Below, in pieces: positions 1 to 8,054 of a stretch of DNA of 64,000 nucleotides; position 1 is the stretch's first letter, and each line of letters opens with the position of its first letter. The notes beneath the pieces were generated by a model. The model made no database searches, was not told the origin of the DNA, and saw nothing but the letters and a program-made list of their open reading frames with translations. The translations under genes were made by a program, and so were the position numbers. Where the stretch lies: assembly GCA_903899945.1 (NCBI GenBank), contig CAIULA010000028.1, forward strand, positions 1 through 64,000, given 5' to 3'. The stretch is from an uncultured Alphaproteobacteria bacterium (lineage in GTDB: Bacteria; Pseudomonadota; Alphaproteobacteria; Paracaedibacterales; CAIULA01).

Positions 1-90
1 AATCTCAGCTGCACACCGAGCTGTCGTACCGGCTACAAAATGCTCTATTAGCTTTCCTTGGATATTTTTACTTAATCGGCTCTTTCTCAT
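1..90 (-). CDS. IS1595-family transposase, N-terminal fragment
   Basis: An ATG at 88-90 (minus strand) opens a frame reading MRKSRLSK, a short run, then LIEHFVAGTTA and RCAAEI. This is the conserved N-terminus of IS1595/ISXO2-type DDE transposases, the helical DNA-binding segment before the catalytic domain. The frame is open to the window edge, so about 30 residues are visible. It belongs to the IS end whose inverted repeat lies at about 117-132. Confidence 0.75.
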   Translation of the reverse strand, partial: MRKSRLSKNIQGKLIEHFVAGTTARCAAEI

Positions 91-132
91 GCTTCCCTTA
101 TAACATTATTTCTTGTTATCTGGGACAGCCCC
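1..132 (-). mobile_element. IS1595-family insertion sequence, partial (cut by window edge)
   Basis: The minus strand begins at about 132 with the terminal sequence GGGGCTGTCCCAGATA, which matches the end typical of IS1016/IS1595-type elements. A transposase start follows about 40 bases further in. Only this end of the element lies in the window, so it cannot be judged whether the copy is intact. No target duplication can be scored because the other end is missing. Confidence 0.75.
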
Positions 133-210
133 TTAAATATTTATTAAGGACTATTGATGTAGAATGGTTATCATTCATAAAACATAGATAACGTATATTT
201 AGGCAAATAA

Positions 211-1521
211 ATGGCTAAAATTCTTTGCTTGCTCTTGGTTATTGTCTCACTTTTTGCTCCCTCTGTTTGGGCAAGGGTAACGGCTGACGTAGAAAAAGAA
301 TTTGATAATTTCAAACCTGCTTTTGATCCGCATGTATCAAAATCCGTACAATTTTTAAAAAAATTAACTGACCAAGGTGAATCTAGCGATGTTATTGCTG
401 TCCTTAACAGAGGTAGAGGGGTTCATGGTTTTAGTAAGAAAAACCGTAAATTAACCGATGAGGAAGCAAAAATAGCCTTAAATGCATTGCTTTTTGTTAA
501 AAAGACGTCTGCAGCAAATTACCTACCATTTCCTGAAGGAATTGATGATGTTGGCCCTGACCCTGTGCAAAACCATAGACATTTTGTCAAAGTTGCGTGG
601 CGTTTGCTGGATCAAAAGTTAGGATATATAGATGCGCGAACCGATTTCGTAAGAGATGATAATGCCTTTATAAATTTTAGAGAATTGGTCCGTGCGCAAA
701 TGAGATTTCAAAATACAGGACTTCAAACCCATGATAATGGTTACGTTGATTTTGGTGGATTTTACATTGACAATGGAGTTGGAAAAACAAATCAATATGG
801 GGGATTAAACTTAGGGAAAGTTCCTTATTTTCACGCATATAACCCTATAGAATTTGATGAATATACAGGACTTTTTAATTCAACGCTTCGTCTTAGACTT
901 TCAACCAATTCGATGAGACCCTTATTACCTGGACCAATTCAAAACATGGTTTCAGGAATTTCTGATAGTAATCTTGATATCTTTGTTGTTTCTCAAGATT
1001 TGCCATGGAAATCTGGGGTCGACATTTTGTATCGTCCACAATATTGGCTTGACCCCGAAGCACCTTTTGCAGCACCAGATTACAATCACGCTTTTAATGT
1101 TACTTTATGGTCACGCCCGACTCCTATTGGAAACACCATCACACGTGAAGAAGGTCCTATTTCAGATGGTGTCAACACCCATACAATAGAAACAGTATAT
1201 GGTCCAAATCAGATTGTCTCTTCTGGCGACCATCCTTCTGCTGGGGGAGTTTTGAATGCAAAAAGAGGGCAAAATTTTACCCTTTTCACCCTTACCAGAG
1301 TAGATAGCATTGCAGCATACGATCCAGCAATCGGTAACATACAACAAGCTGGCCGTTATGCATTAACGCTCCATTTAATGTTAAATCAGGCTGGAAAAAC
1401 AAAAATCGGACAATTTGCTAAAGCCCTATCGGGTATGTTCTTGCCTAAAAAAATATACCATCTCAGTGAACAGCTTGACGCAGATCCTGTTCTAAGTCAG
1501 CTTTATCGTTTAGGGTTTTAG
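211..1521 (+). CDS. Exported protein of unknown function (436 aa)
   Basis: I do not recognise the family. The protein begins with a clear Sec signal peptide (MAKILCLLLVIVSLFAPSVWA, cleavage probably after Ala21). The mature part is about 415 residues without further membrane segments. It is rich in Asn, Phe and Tyr in the middle (residues about 160-220, with NGYVDFGGFYIDNG), which suggests a beta-rich secreted or periplasmic domain. There is no paralogue in the window. It starts about 80 bases beyond the IS1595 end, and 100 bases separate it from the next gene, so it is probably transcribed alone. A host-interaction role is only a guess from the organism type. Confidence 0.7.
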   Translation: MAKILCLLLVIVSLFAPSVWARVTADVEKEFDNFKPAFDPHVSKSVQFLKKLTDQGESSDVIAVLNRGRGVHGFSKKNRKLTDEEAKIALNALLFVKKTSAANYLPFPEGIDDVGPDPVQNHRHFVKVAWRLLDQKLGYIDARTDFVRDDNAFINFRELVRAQMRFQNTGLQTHDNGYVDFGGFYIDNGVGKTNQYGGLNLGKVPYFHAYNPIEFDEYTGLFNSTLRLRLSTNSMRPLLPGPIQNMVSGISDSNLDIFVVSQDLPWKSGVDILYRPQYWLDPEAPFAAPDYNHAFNVTLWSRPTPIGNTITREEGPISDGVNTHTIETVYGPNQIVSSGDHPSAGGVLNAKRGQNFTLFTLTRVDSIAAYDPAIGNIQQAGRYALTLHLMLNQAGKTKIGQFAKALSGMFLPKKIYHLSEQLDADPVLSQLYRLGF

Positions 1522-1620
1522 AGTCCTGCTAATCTTGGGGGCTTGCCTTTATGTCGTTACGCATTCATAATACAGGTAATTTAAAAAGACCGAATTCTCA
1601 ATAATAGGAAATGGTTTTGT

Positions 1621-2421
1621 ATGCGCTGTTCTTCATTTTGTACAGCTGAAATTTTCAACATCGATGAGCTTGCTAAATATTTCAGAAATCAGGGTTTGGA
1701 TCCAAAATTCTATGATGATGTTATTCATCTTCACAAAGGTGATGAAGACGAAATCAAAGAAATCTTCTATTTTCCTTATGGATGCGTAATCTTTTGGGGA
1801 CTAAGCGAGGAAGAAGAGGAACAATATCTAGACAATTTAAAGCCTTATGAAATTGGTTCTTTGTCTGAAAAGACTCAGGATGTTTGTCTTTTTGAACGTG
1901 GAGAAGAAACAGCGATTAACGAAGAAGACGATCAAATTATTTTAGAATCTGATGATGTCCTGATTAAACTTTCCTTATCGCATGGTCTGTCTCAATCGGT
2001 GAAATTGGCTGCCTTTGAAGATTCAATTGGCAAGACCATTGAAAAAACCCGTCATTTACCAGAAGAACTGGCAACCAAAGGGAAAATATCTCTATCACGC
2101 AAAAAACTGTCCCAGAAAATTGGCGCTTTGTTTGCTGAACGAAATTCTATTAACCTACACAGTGACATTCTTGATACTCCAGAATTTTTCTGGCGCCGCC
2201 CAAGGTATGAACCCTACTACCATATGGCATCAGACTATATGGATATTGCAACCCGATTGGACATTTTAAATCGTCGTCTGGATGTGATTCATGAACTGTA
2301 TGAAATCCTATCTAACGAACTTAAGCACGCCCATTCGTCCTATTTAGAATGGGTTATTATCTGGTTAATTGTCAGCGAAGTCGTTATGCATTTGCTCAAA
2401 GATATTTTTAAATGGGTTTAA
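1621..2421 (+). CDS. RMD1/YagE (DUF155) family membrane-anchored protein
   Basis: The 266-residue protein has the DUF155 layout. The N-terminal region carries IFYFPYGCVIFWGLS (residues about 48-62), a Glu-rich loop follows, then a helical part with FFWRRPRYEPYYH near residue 190 and a LDILNRRLDVIHELYEIL helix. A single C-terminal membrane segment (LEWVIIWLIVSEVVMHLL, about 242-260) closes the protein. The eukaryotic relatives RMD1/RMND1 are mitochondrial inner-membrane proteins that support mitochondrial translation; the bacterial role is unknown. The gene converges on the aldolase gene and overlaps it by 14 bases. An AGGAA lies 11 bases before the ATG. Confidence 0.85.
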   Translation: MRCSSFCTAEIFNIDELAKYFRNQGLDPKFYDDVIHLHKGDEDEIKEIFYFPYGCVIFWGLSEEEEEQYLDNLKPYEIGSLSEKTQDVCLFERGEETAINEEDDQIILESDDVLIKLSLSHGLSQSVKLAAFEDSIGKTIEKTRHLPEELATKGKISLSRKKLSQKIGALFAERNSINLHSDILDTPEFFWRRPRYEPYYHMASDYMDIATRLDILNRRLDVIHELYEILSNELKHAHSSYLEWVIIWLIVSEVVMHLLKDIFKWV

Positions 2422-3238
2422 GATTTACCACACCCTTCCAGGTTTCAGGCGGTTCGGGGATATTGTAAAAATCCCCATATTGTTTTCCAGCCCCACTGAG
2501 TAAAAAGGATGTATCACTGCCAAGGCCAATAAAGGTAAATCCTTCTGATTGGCGGCTTTTGGCCTGGGCTGCATCTGGGCAAAGAGTGCCATAGGGGATG
2601 TTTCTGGCTTTACAGGCTTTAACAATTTTTTTAATATTTTCTTGAAACAATGGCTCATCACTCCAGAATTGTGCCTTTAATCCCAAGGACTGATGAAGAT
2701 CATTAGGACCTATAAAAACAAGATCAATGCCCTTAACATCTAAAATCTCTTCAATATTAGAAGCGCCTTCTTTCGTTTCAATTTGAATACCCACGAAAGT
2801 TTCCCGGTTGGCGTCAACCATATAATCTGGTCTTCTAACGCCATAGCTTAAGTGCGGAAACAATCCACCAATCCCGCGTTGTCCTTCAGGGGGGAACTTA
2901 GCGAATTTCACCACATCAGCTGCCTCGGCCGCAGTATTAATCATAGGGGCAATGATTCCTTGCGCTCCGCTATCCAAGGCTTGTTTGATTTTATCAATGG
3001 TACCAGCCGTAACTCTAACCAAAGGAGTGATTTTCCCCTGGCTGATGTCTGTCATCATGGCACAAAGAATAGCAACAGTTCTGCCATCAACCGGCGAATG
3101 CTCAGCGTCAATTAACATCCATTGAAAACAACCTTGAGCTGCCAACAACCGTGTCGCGTACATATCGTGAAGCTCTATCCAGGTTCCAAGAGCAAGCTGG
3201 CGACTTCTGATTAGTTCTAATGTTCGATTTACCCTCAT
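2408..3238 (-). CDS. HpcH/HpaI family aldolase
   Basis: This is a 276-residue metal-dependent class II pyruvate aldolase of the HpcH/HpaI family, whose members cleave 4-hydroxy-2-oxo acids to pyruvate and an aldehyde. Family residues are present: the catalytic His in DAEHSP (about residue 47), the metal-binding Glu in IQIETKEG and Asp in GPNDL, and the substrate-loop Arg in GQRGIGG. I place the start at ATG 3238 because GGAGG lies 6 bases upstream; a TTG one codon earlier is less likely. No pathway partner for aromatic or rhamnonate breakdown lies nearby, so the natural substrate cannot be inferred from context. Confidence 0.88.
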   Translation of the reverse strand: MRVNRTLELIRSRQLALGTWIELHDMYATRLLAAQGCFQWMLIDAEHSPVDGRTVAILCAMMTDISQGKITPLVRVTAGTIDKIKQALDSGAQGIIAPMINTAAEAADVVKFAKFPPEGQRGIGGLFPHLSYGVRRPDYMVDANRETFVGIQIETKEGASNIEEILDVKGIDLVFIGPNDLHQSLGLKAQFWSDEPLFQENIKKIVKACKARNIPYGTLCPDAAQAKSRQSEGFTFIGLGSDTSFLLSGAGKQYGDFYNIPEPPETWKGVVNLKPI

Positions 3239-3547
3239 CAAAGTCCTCCGTCAGTTCAGAACAAATTTTAGGCTCTAAAAAGAAAATTTTACAACATCCA
3301 TTCATTATTACACCCCTTGCAAAGGGCATAATCATTTTACATCGGTTATACCATACCCAAAAGCAGAAAGCGCTTCTAGTAATAGGTATAGATTGGGAAT
3401 GAGACGAGTTTGAAACGTTTTTGCTGGTAGTCCCCAACAGACATTCCAGATAAAATAAAGCAACTATTGTAATATAAAGTTAGTATTATGTTAACTTTTT
3501 TTAATTAATATAAAAATAGTTAATGTCATTTTTCAGCAGAGGGTAAT
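3239..3547. other. Intergenic region, no gene seen
   Basis: This 309-bp AT-rich spacer separates the divergent aldolase and exported-protein genes, so promoters for both should lie here. I see no convincing -35/-10 pair. The part from about 3340 to 3430 has short inverted segments (for example GTTTGAAAC at 3409-3417), but no clear repeat family or RNA gene. Confidence 0.4.
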
Positions 3548-4213
3548 ATGGTTAAAATATCAAAAAATAGAGTTTTGTTAGCAGCGTTTTGTTTTTCTTT
3601 AATTTCTTTTCAAGCTAAGTCTTGCGAAAAAGAAGAAGCAACGATAGCAAGTATTAAACAGATCGAAAAACTAATAAAAGAGACAAAATTAACCGGAGAT
3701 AAAAAAGCAGCGTTTATCGTGCAGAATCTCTACCCGCTCTTGATTAGTGCATCAGCAGATGGCTGTGGAAAAGCTCTCAAAGAACTAACAGGTCACGTTG
3801 ATTTTAGAGTAAAAAAAGTTGATATGCTTTTACAACACGGTTTTATTATAGCTGCATTAAAAGGCCATCATGAAATTTTTAAGGATTTTCAGGTGCCTGG
3901 AAAACTTTTTGGTTCATCTTCTTGGAAACCTCAATTTGAGGCATTAGCTATTGCTTATGGATGTGCAGTAGCAAATTCTCATGATGAAACAGCTCAGGCC
4001 ATTTTGAAAATGACACCTAAAAATAAGGTTGAAGATCTCAAGAATAAAGAAGCTCTAAAAAGCAATCAACAGATAACAGGTCAGACGGGATTTGTAACTG
4101 CTTTTGATTTTATGATTGAGAATGTTAAAGGTATCTCACATAAAGAAGAATATAAAATTGCTGATAGTTGGAATCAATACTTGAACGAAGATAATGGCGA
4201 GCAAGGGCAATAA
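3548..4213 (+). CDS. Exported protein of unknown function (221 aa)
   Basis: The family is not recognised. A Sec-type signal peptide (MVKISKNRVLLAAFCFSLISFQAKS) precedes a mature region of about 195 residues that is mostly helical and charged. Segments such as LLISASADGCGKALKELTGH followed by AALKGHHEIFKDF are loosely reminiscent of degenerate ankyrin-type helices, but no canonical ankyrin consensus can be defended. AGAGGG sits 4 bases before the ATG. A hairpin terminator directly follows, so the gene appears monocistronic. Confidence 0.65.
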   Translation: MVKISKNRVLLAAFCFSLISFQAKSCEKEEATIASIKQIEKLIKETKLTGDKKAAFIVQNLYPLLISASADGCGKALKELTGHVDFRVKKVDMLLQHGFIIAALKGHHEIFKDFQVPGKLFGSSSWKPQFEALAIAYGCAVANSHDETAQAILKMTPKNKVEDLKNKEALKSNQQITGQTGFVTAFDFMIENVKGISHKEEYKIADSWNQYLNEDNGEQGQ

Positions 4214-4233
4214 ATATAGACCTTACTAACAGA

Positions 4234-4289
4234 AACTCACTTGTATGTTTCTATGGATTATTTTCGTTGAAGGTACAAGTGAGTTTTTT
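4234..4289 (+). terminator. Rho-independent terminator with a long loop
   Basis: A perfect 12-bp inverted repeat (AACTCACTTGTA at 4234-4245 and TACAAGTGAGTT at 4274-4285) is followed by a T run. The 28-base loop is longer than usual. It ends transcription of the exported-protein gene just before the convergent rpiB stop codon and could act in both directions. Confidence 0.65.
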
Positions 4290-4293
4290 ATGC

Positions 4294-4740
4294 TCAGATT
4301 TCTATCTTCCGAACCCTCTCTAAATGCCCTCCACTTAAGAATTCACTGTTCAAAAAGGCCAAAAGACATTGTTTGGCAAGCCCTTCGCCGAGTACACGTC
4401 TACCTAAACACAAGATATTGGCGTCGTTGTGTTGACGGGCCATCATGGCTTCGTATTCTGTTACGCAAAGCGCTGCCCTAATACCTTTGTGCCTATTAGC
4501 AGCGATACTCATACCGATCCCAGTTCCGCAAATAAGAACACCAAAATCAGCCTCGCCATATAGTATTTTCTTTGAAACACTTTTTGCATAGTCCGAATAA
4601 TCAACAGAAGATTGATCAAAAGCCCCGCAATCGATGACTTTATAACTTGAAAATTTTGCAAAATCCATAAGGATTGTATGAAGAGGATAACCGGCATGAT
4701 CGCAGCCAAAAGCGATTGTTAAAGGGTTTGAGATTTGCAT
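4294..4740 (-). CDS. rpiB: Ribose-5-phosphate isomerase B
   Basis: RpiB interconverts ribose 5-phosphate and ribulose 5-phosphate in the non-oxidative pentose phosphate pathway. The 148-residue protein has normal length and the RpiB/LacAB signatures: GCDHAG (residues 12-17) for phosphate and substrate binding, and the active-site loop CGTGIGMSIAAN beginning at Cys71, the catalytic cysteine of the B-type enzyme. GGAGG lies 5 bases before the ATG. Only 21 bases separate it from the upstream aminotransferase gene on the same strand, so the two probably form one transcript. Neither the reaction nor the context obviously links them to one pathway. Confidence 0.93.
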   Translation of the reverse strand: MQISNPLTIAFGCDHAGYPLHTILMDFAKFSSYKVIDCGAFDQSSVDYSDYAKSVSKKILYGEADFGVLICGTGIGMSIAANRHKGIRAALCVTEYEAMMARQHNDANILCLGRRVLGEGLAKQCLLAFLNSEFLSGGHLERVRKIEI

Positions 4741-4761
4741 GAGAGCCTCCTAAAAAGAAAC

Positions 4762-5916
4762 TTAAGCGGTTTTGTTACAGCCGTTCTTTATCCATTTTGA
4801 AATGACGTTACATACTTTTTCAAACTGCTCATCCGTTAACAAAGTATGGAGAGGCAGCGTTATCACCTTATTATGAAAATCCTCTGCACACGGTAAATCA
4901 TACTCTGTTTTGTATTTTGTCAAAAGATGATTCGGTTTGTAATGAGTCCCGTTTTGAATGTTATTTTCCTCTAAAATATCACGAAGCTGATCCCGGCAGC
5001 CTTTTTCGATTAAGATCGGGAAAATATGGGGAACCACGTTGTCATAATCAATCTTAAGCGTTCTAATTTCAGAATACTGCGCAAAAAATTGCTGATACCG
5101 TTTCGCAATCGTCTGACGTTTTTTAGCAAATTCGGGAAAACGCTTTAATTGGGTACGACCAAGGGCTGCCATAATATCATTCATGTGGTAACGCCATCCT
5201 TGTTCAGTCACGTCAAAATCCCAGCTTCGCTGACCTGAAAACCGCTTTTCAGTATCCTTTTCAACGCCCAGTAACCTAGCATCACGGACTTTTTCTGCAA
5301 CAATTGGATCACCAGTTACAACAGCGCCGCCTTCACCGCAAGTGATGTTCTTAATGCCATCGAAACTAAAACAAAGAACATCACCAATGGTTCCGATGCG
5401 TTTTCCTCTATAGGTTCCACCAAAACTGTGGGCCGCATCCTCGATGACTCTAAGGTTATGTTTTGCTGCAAGTTCGTAAACCTTTTCAATGCCATCGAAA
5501 TTGCTGGCATAATGAACAGGCATGATGGCTTTTGTACGAAAGGTAATTCGCTTTTCAGCGTCATTTACATCTAAAAAACACGTAACAGGGTCAATTTCAC
5601 AGGCAATCGGCTTAGCGCCCGTCGCCGAGACAGCTTGAAAAGACGCAACAAAGGTCAGAGATGGAACCAAAACCTCATCGCCAGTTCCAATACCACACGC
5701 TTGAACTGCCAAATGAAGGGCTGAAGTTCCTGTATTAACGCAGACAACTTGTCGGTTATCACCGCCTATATACTCAGCCAGTTCCTTTTCAAAAGCTTGA
5801 ACCTCGACAGACATTCCCAAATATCCAGCCTCGATAACACGGGCCAGTGCTTCAAGCTCCAAAGCGCCCACGTCTCCCCTTGAAAGCCGAACAAGATCAG
5901 AAGTTTTAGACGTCAT
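4762..5916 (-). CDS. DegT/DnrJ/EryC1/StrS-family PLP aminotransferase
   Basis: This is a 384-residue fold-type I PLP enzyme of the sugar aminotransferase family. It carries Asp160 in VIEDAAHS, which pairs with the pyridine nitrogen, and Lys189 in SFDGIKNITCGEGG, which should form the internal aldimine. The N-terminal NTGTSALHLA (61-70) binds the cofactor phosphate. Such enzymes make amino sugars for LPS, O-antigen or glycans. It sits in a transcript with rpiB and is divergent from asnB, another amido-transfer gene sometimes found in polysaccharide loci. The specific substrate is unknown. AAGGAA precedes the ATG. Confidence 0.9.
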   Translation of the reverse strand: MTSKTSDLVRLSRGDVGALELEALARVIEAGYLGMSVEVQAFEKELAEYIGGDNRQVVCVNTGTSALHLAVQACGIGTGDEVLVPSLTFVASFQAVSATGAKPIACEIDPVTCFLDVNDAEKRITFRTKAIMPVHYASNFDGIEKVYELAAKHNLRVIEDAAHSFGGTYRGKRIGTIGDVLCFSFDGIKNITCGEGGAVVTGDPIVAEKVRDARLLGVEKDTEKRFSGQRSWDFDVTEQGWRYHMNDIMAALGRTQLKRFPEFAKKRQTIAKRYQQFFAQYSEIRTLKIDYDNVVPHIFPILIEKGCRDQLRDILEENNIQNGTHYKPNHLLTKYKTEYDLPCAEDFHNKVITLPLHTLLTDEQFEKVCNVISKWIKNGCNKTA

Positions 5917-6082
5917 CGAAATTCCTTAATTTTAAAAGAAGTTTTTAATATTGAGGTCAGAAAAGGCTCTGGAGTCAAGAAAACTTTTTATAGACTGTCA
6001 AAGAGCATAAGGTAAAACTTGTTAAGCTCATCTAAATACTATAGCTTCTGGAAAAGGTGGGTCGTTTAAATTTTCTTAAAAT

Positions 6083-7987
6083 ATGTGTGGAATTACGGGC
6101 TTTATAACAGCCAGAAATCTATCAGCTGAAGAATTAAAAAATCGTCTCGATTCCATGAACACGACATTAACCCACAGGGGGCCTGATGATGCAGGTTTGT
6201 GGGTTGATGCCAAAGATCAAATCGCCCTTGCCCAACGTCGCCTTTCGATTATCGATTTGTCAAAAGCCGGTCATCAACCAATGCACTCTTACTGCAGACG
6301 ATGGGTGATGGTTTATAACGGCGAAACCCATAGTGATCAAGAAATCAGGCCCTTATTAAAAGAAAAAGGTATTTCTTTTAGAGGGCACTCTGATACCGAA
6401 ACAATGATTGAGGCATGCGCTGCCTTTGGTGTAGAAGAGGCCGTCAAACAATTTATTGGCATGTTTGCCTTTGCCCTGTGGGACAAACAAGATAAGCGGC
6501 TTTATCTGGTGCGTGACCGCATAGGTATCAAACCCCTTTATTGGTCATATCATGAGGGAGTCTTTGCTTTTGCATCGGAGCTCAAAGCTCTTAGAAAAAG
6601 TCCGGGATTTTCAGCTCAAACTGACTCAAAAGCAATTGCCTTATATTTACGTTACGGTTACATTCCGGCACCCTATAGCATTTACAAACATGCAAAAAAA
6701 CTGCTTCCAGGAACAATCCTTTCTTTCAAAGTGGGAGAAGAGCCAAAGATCCATCCCTATTGGTCTTTAAAAACCGTGATAGAAAACGAACGCAATTTTA
6801 ACAAAACGCCTTCAAAGGATGAGCTTCATATCCTTTTAAAAGATGCTGTGAAACGGTCAATGATCTCAGATGTCCCCTTGGGGGCCTTTCTTTCAGGGGG
6901 GATCGATTCAAGTTTGGTTGTCTCATTAATGCAATCTCAAAGCTCTAGGCCGATTAAGACATTTACCATTGGATTTAATGAAAAGGGCTATAACGAAGCT
7001 CCGCATGCACTTGAGATTGCAAAGCACTTAGGAACAGAACATACTGAACTGTACGTCAGTCCCATTGATGCCATGGATGTTATTCCAAAGCTTCCCATGA
7101 TCTACGACGAGCCATTTGCTGACATTTCACAAATCCCAACTTTTTTAGTTGCACAGCTGGCACGTCAACATGTCACCGTTGCCCTATCAGGGGATGGAGG
7201 TGATGAAGTTTTTGCGGGCTATAATCGTTACTTAATGGGCGAGAAAATCTGGCAAAAATGTCAGCGCTTACCGGCACGAAGAATCATTGGAAAAATCCTT
7301 TCCAATACCCCGCATCCTGTTTGCAAAGCGCTTGAAAAATTGCTTCCTTCTCGATACAAAACCTTGCGTCCATCAGATCGAATCGCTCAAATTACACAAA
7401 TTTTAAATTCTAAAACAGCCGAGGATTTATATCTTACCTTGGTTAGTCAATGGTTAGAGCCGGAATCTTTGCTAAAAACAGGTTTTGAACCAAAGTTAAA
7501 TGCTTTTAAAGAGGCTTCTTTTTTAAATGAAGTCATTGAAAAGATGCAATATATCGACACGCTTACCTATCTACCTGACGATGTATTAACAAAGGTTGAT
7601 AGAGCCACAATGTACACAAGCCTAGAAGCCAGAGTCCCTTTGCTGGATCACCGGGTCGTTGCAATGGGATGGCGGTATTCCTTATCAGAAAAAATTCAAG
7701 GGTCTAATGGTAAATTACCGCTTCGTGAAATTTTAGGGGACTATGTCCCCATTCAACTGTTTGATCGGCCCAAAATGGGTTTTGGCGTTCCTGTTCATGA
7801 TTGGCTAAGGGGCCCTCTCCGCGGATGGGCCCACGACCTTTTAAATAGTTCAGATTTTCCGGCTATGATAGACCCAAAACCAATTCGCAAAACCTGGATG
7901 AGCCACTTAGACGGAAAAGCCAATCATCAAAATGCCCTTTGGACGATTTTGATGCTACAAGCTTGGCACAAACAATGGAAAGATTAA
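6083..7987 (+). CDS. asnB: Asparagine synthase (glutamine-hydrolysing)
   Basis: The 634-residue protein has the two AsnB domains. The N-terminal class II glutamine amidotransferase has Cys2 as nucleophile (the protein starts MCGITGF). The C-terminal synthetase has the PP-loop SGGIDSS near residue 271 and a GDGGDEVFAGY motif that lines the ATP/aspartate site. The enzyme converts aspartate, glutamine and ATP to asparagine; many genomes also carry paralogues that amidate polysaccharide or peptide substrates. It is divergent from the DegT aminotransferase, so a cell-surface role is possible, but the core motifs fit true AsnB. The start is fixed by the required Cys2; no strong ribosome site precedes it. 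Confidence 0.92.
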   Translation: MCGITGFITARNLSAEELKNRLDSMNTTLTHRGPDDAGLWVDAKDQIALAQRRLSIIDLSKAGHQPMHSYCRRWVMVYNGETHSDQEIRPLLKEKGISFRGHSDTETMIEACAAFGVEEAVKQFIGMFAFALWDKQDKRLYLVRDRIGIKPLYWSYHEGVFAFASELKALRKSPGFSAQTDSKAIALYLRYGYIPAPYSIYKHAKKLLPGTILSFKVGEEPKIHPYWSLKTVIENERNFNKTPSKDELHILLKDAVKRSMISDVPLGAFLSGGIDSSLVVSLMQSQSSRPIKTFTIGFNEKGYNEAPHALEIAKHLGTEHTELYVSPIDAMDVIPKLPMIYDEPFADISQIPTFLVAQLARQHVTVALSGDGGDEVFAGYNRYLMGEKIWQKCQRLPARRIIGKILSNTPHPVCKALEKLLPSRYKTLRPSDRIAQITQILNSKTAEDLYLTLVSQWLEPESLLKTGFEPKLNAFKEASFLNEVIEKMQYIDTLTYLPDDVLTKVDRATMYTSLEARVPLLDHRVVAMGWRYSLSEKIQGSNGKLPLREILGDYVPIQLFDRPKMGFGVPVHDWLRGPLRGWAHDLLNSSDFPAMIDPKPIRKTWMSHLDGKANHQNALWTILMLQAWHKQWKD

Positions 7988-8054
7988 ATTAACCTTTTGT
8001 TTAGAACTAAAGTATTATATTAAGGAAGGATAGTCTCTTAATATAGATTTGGTT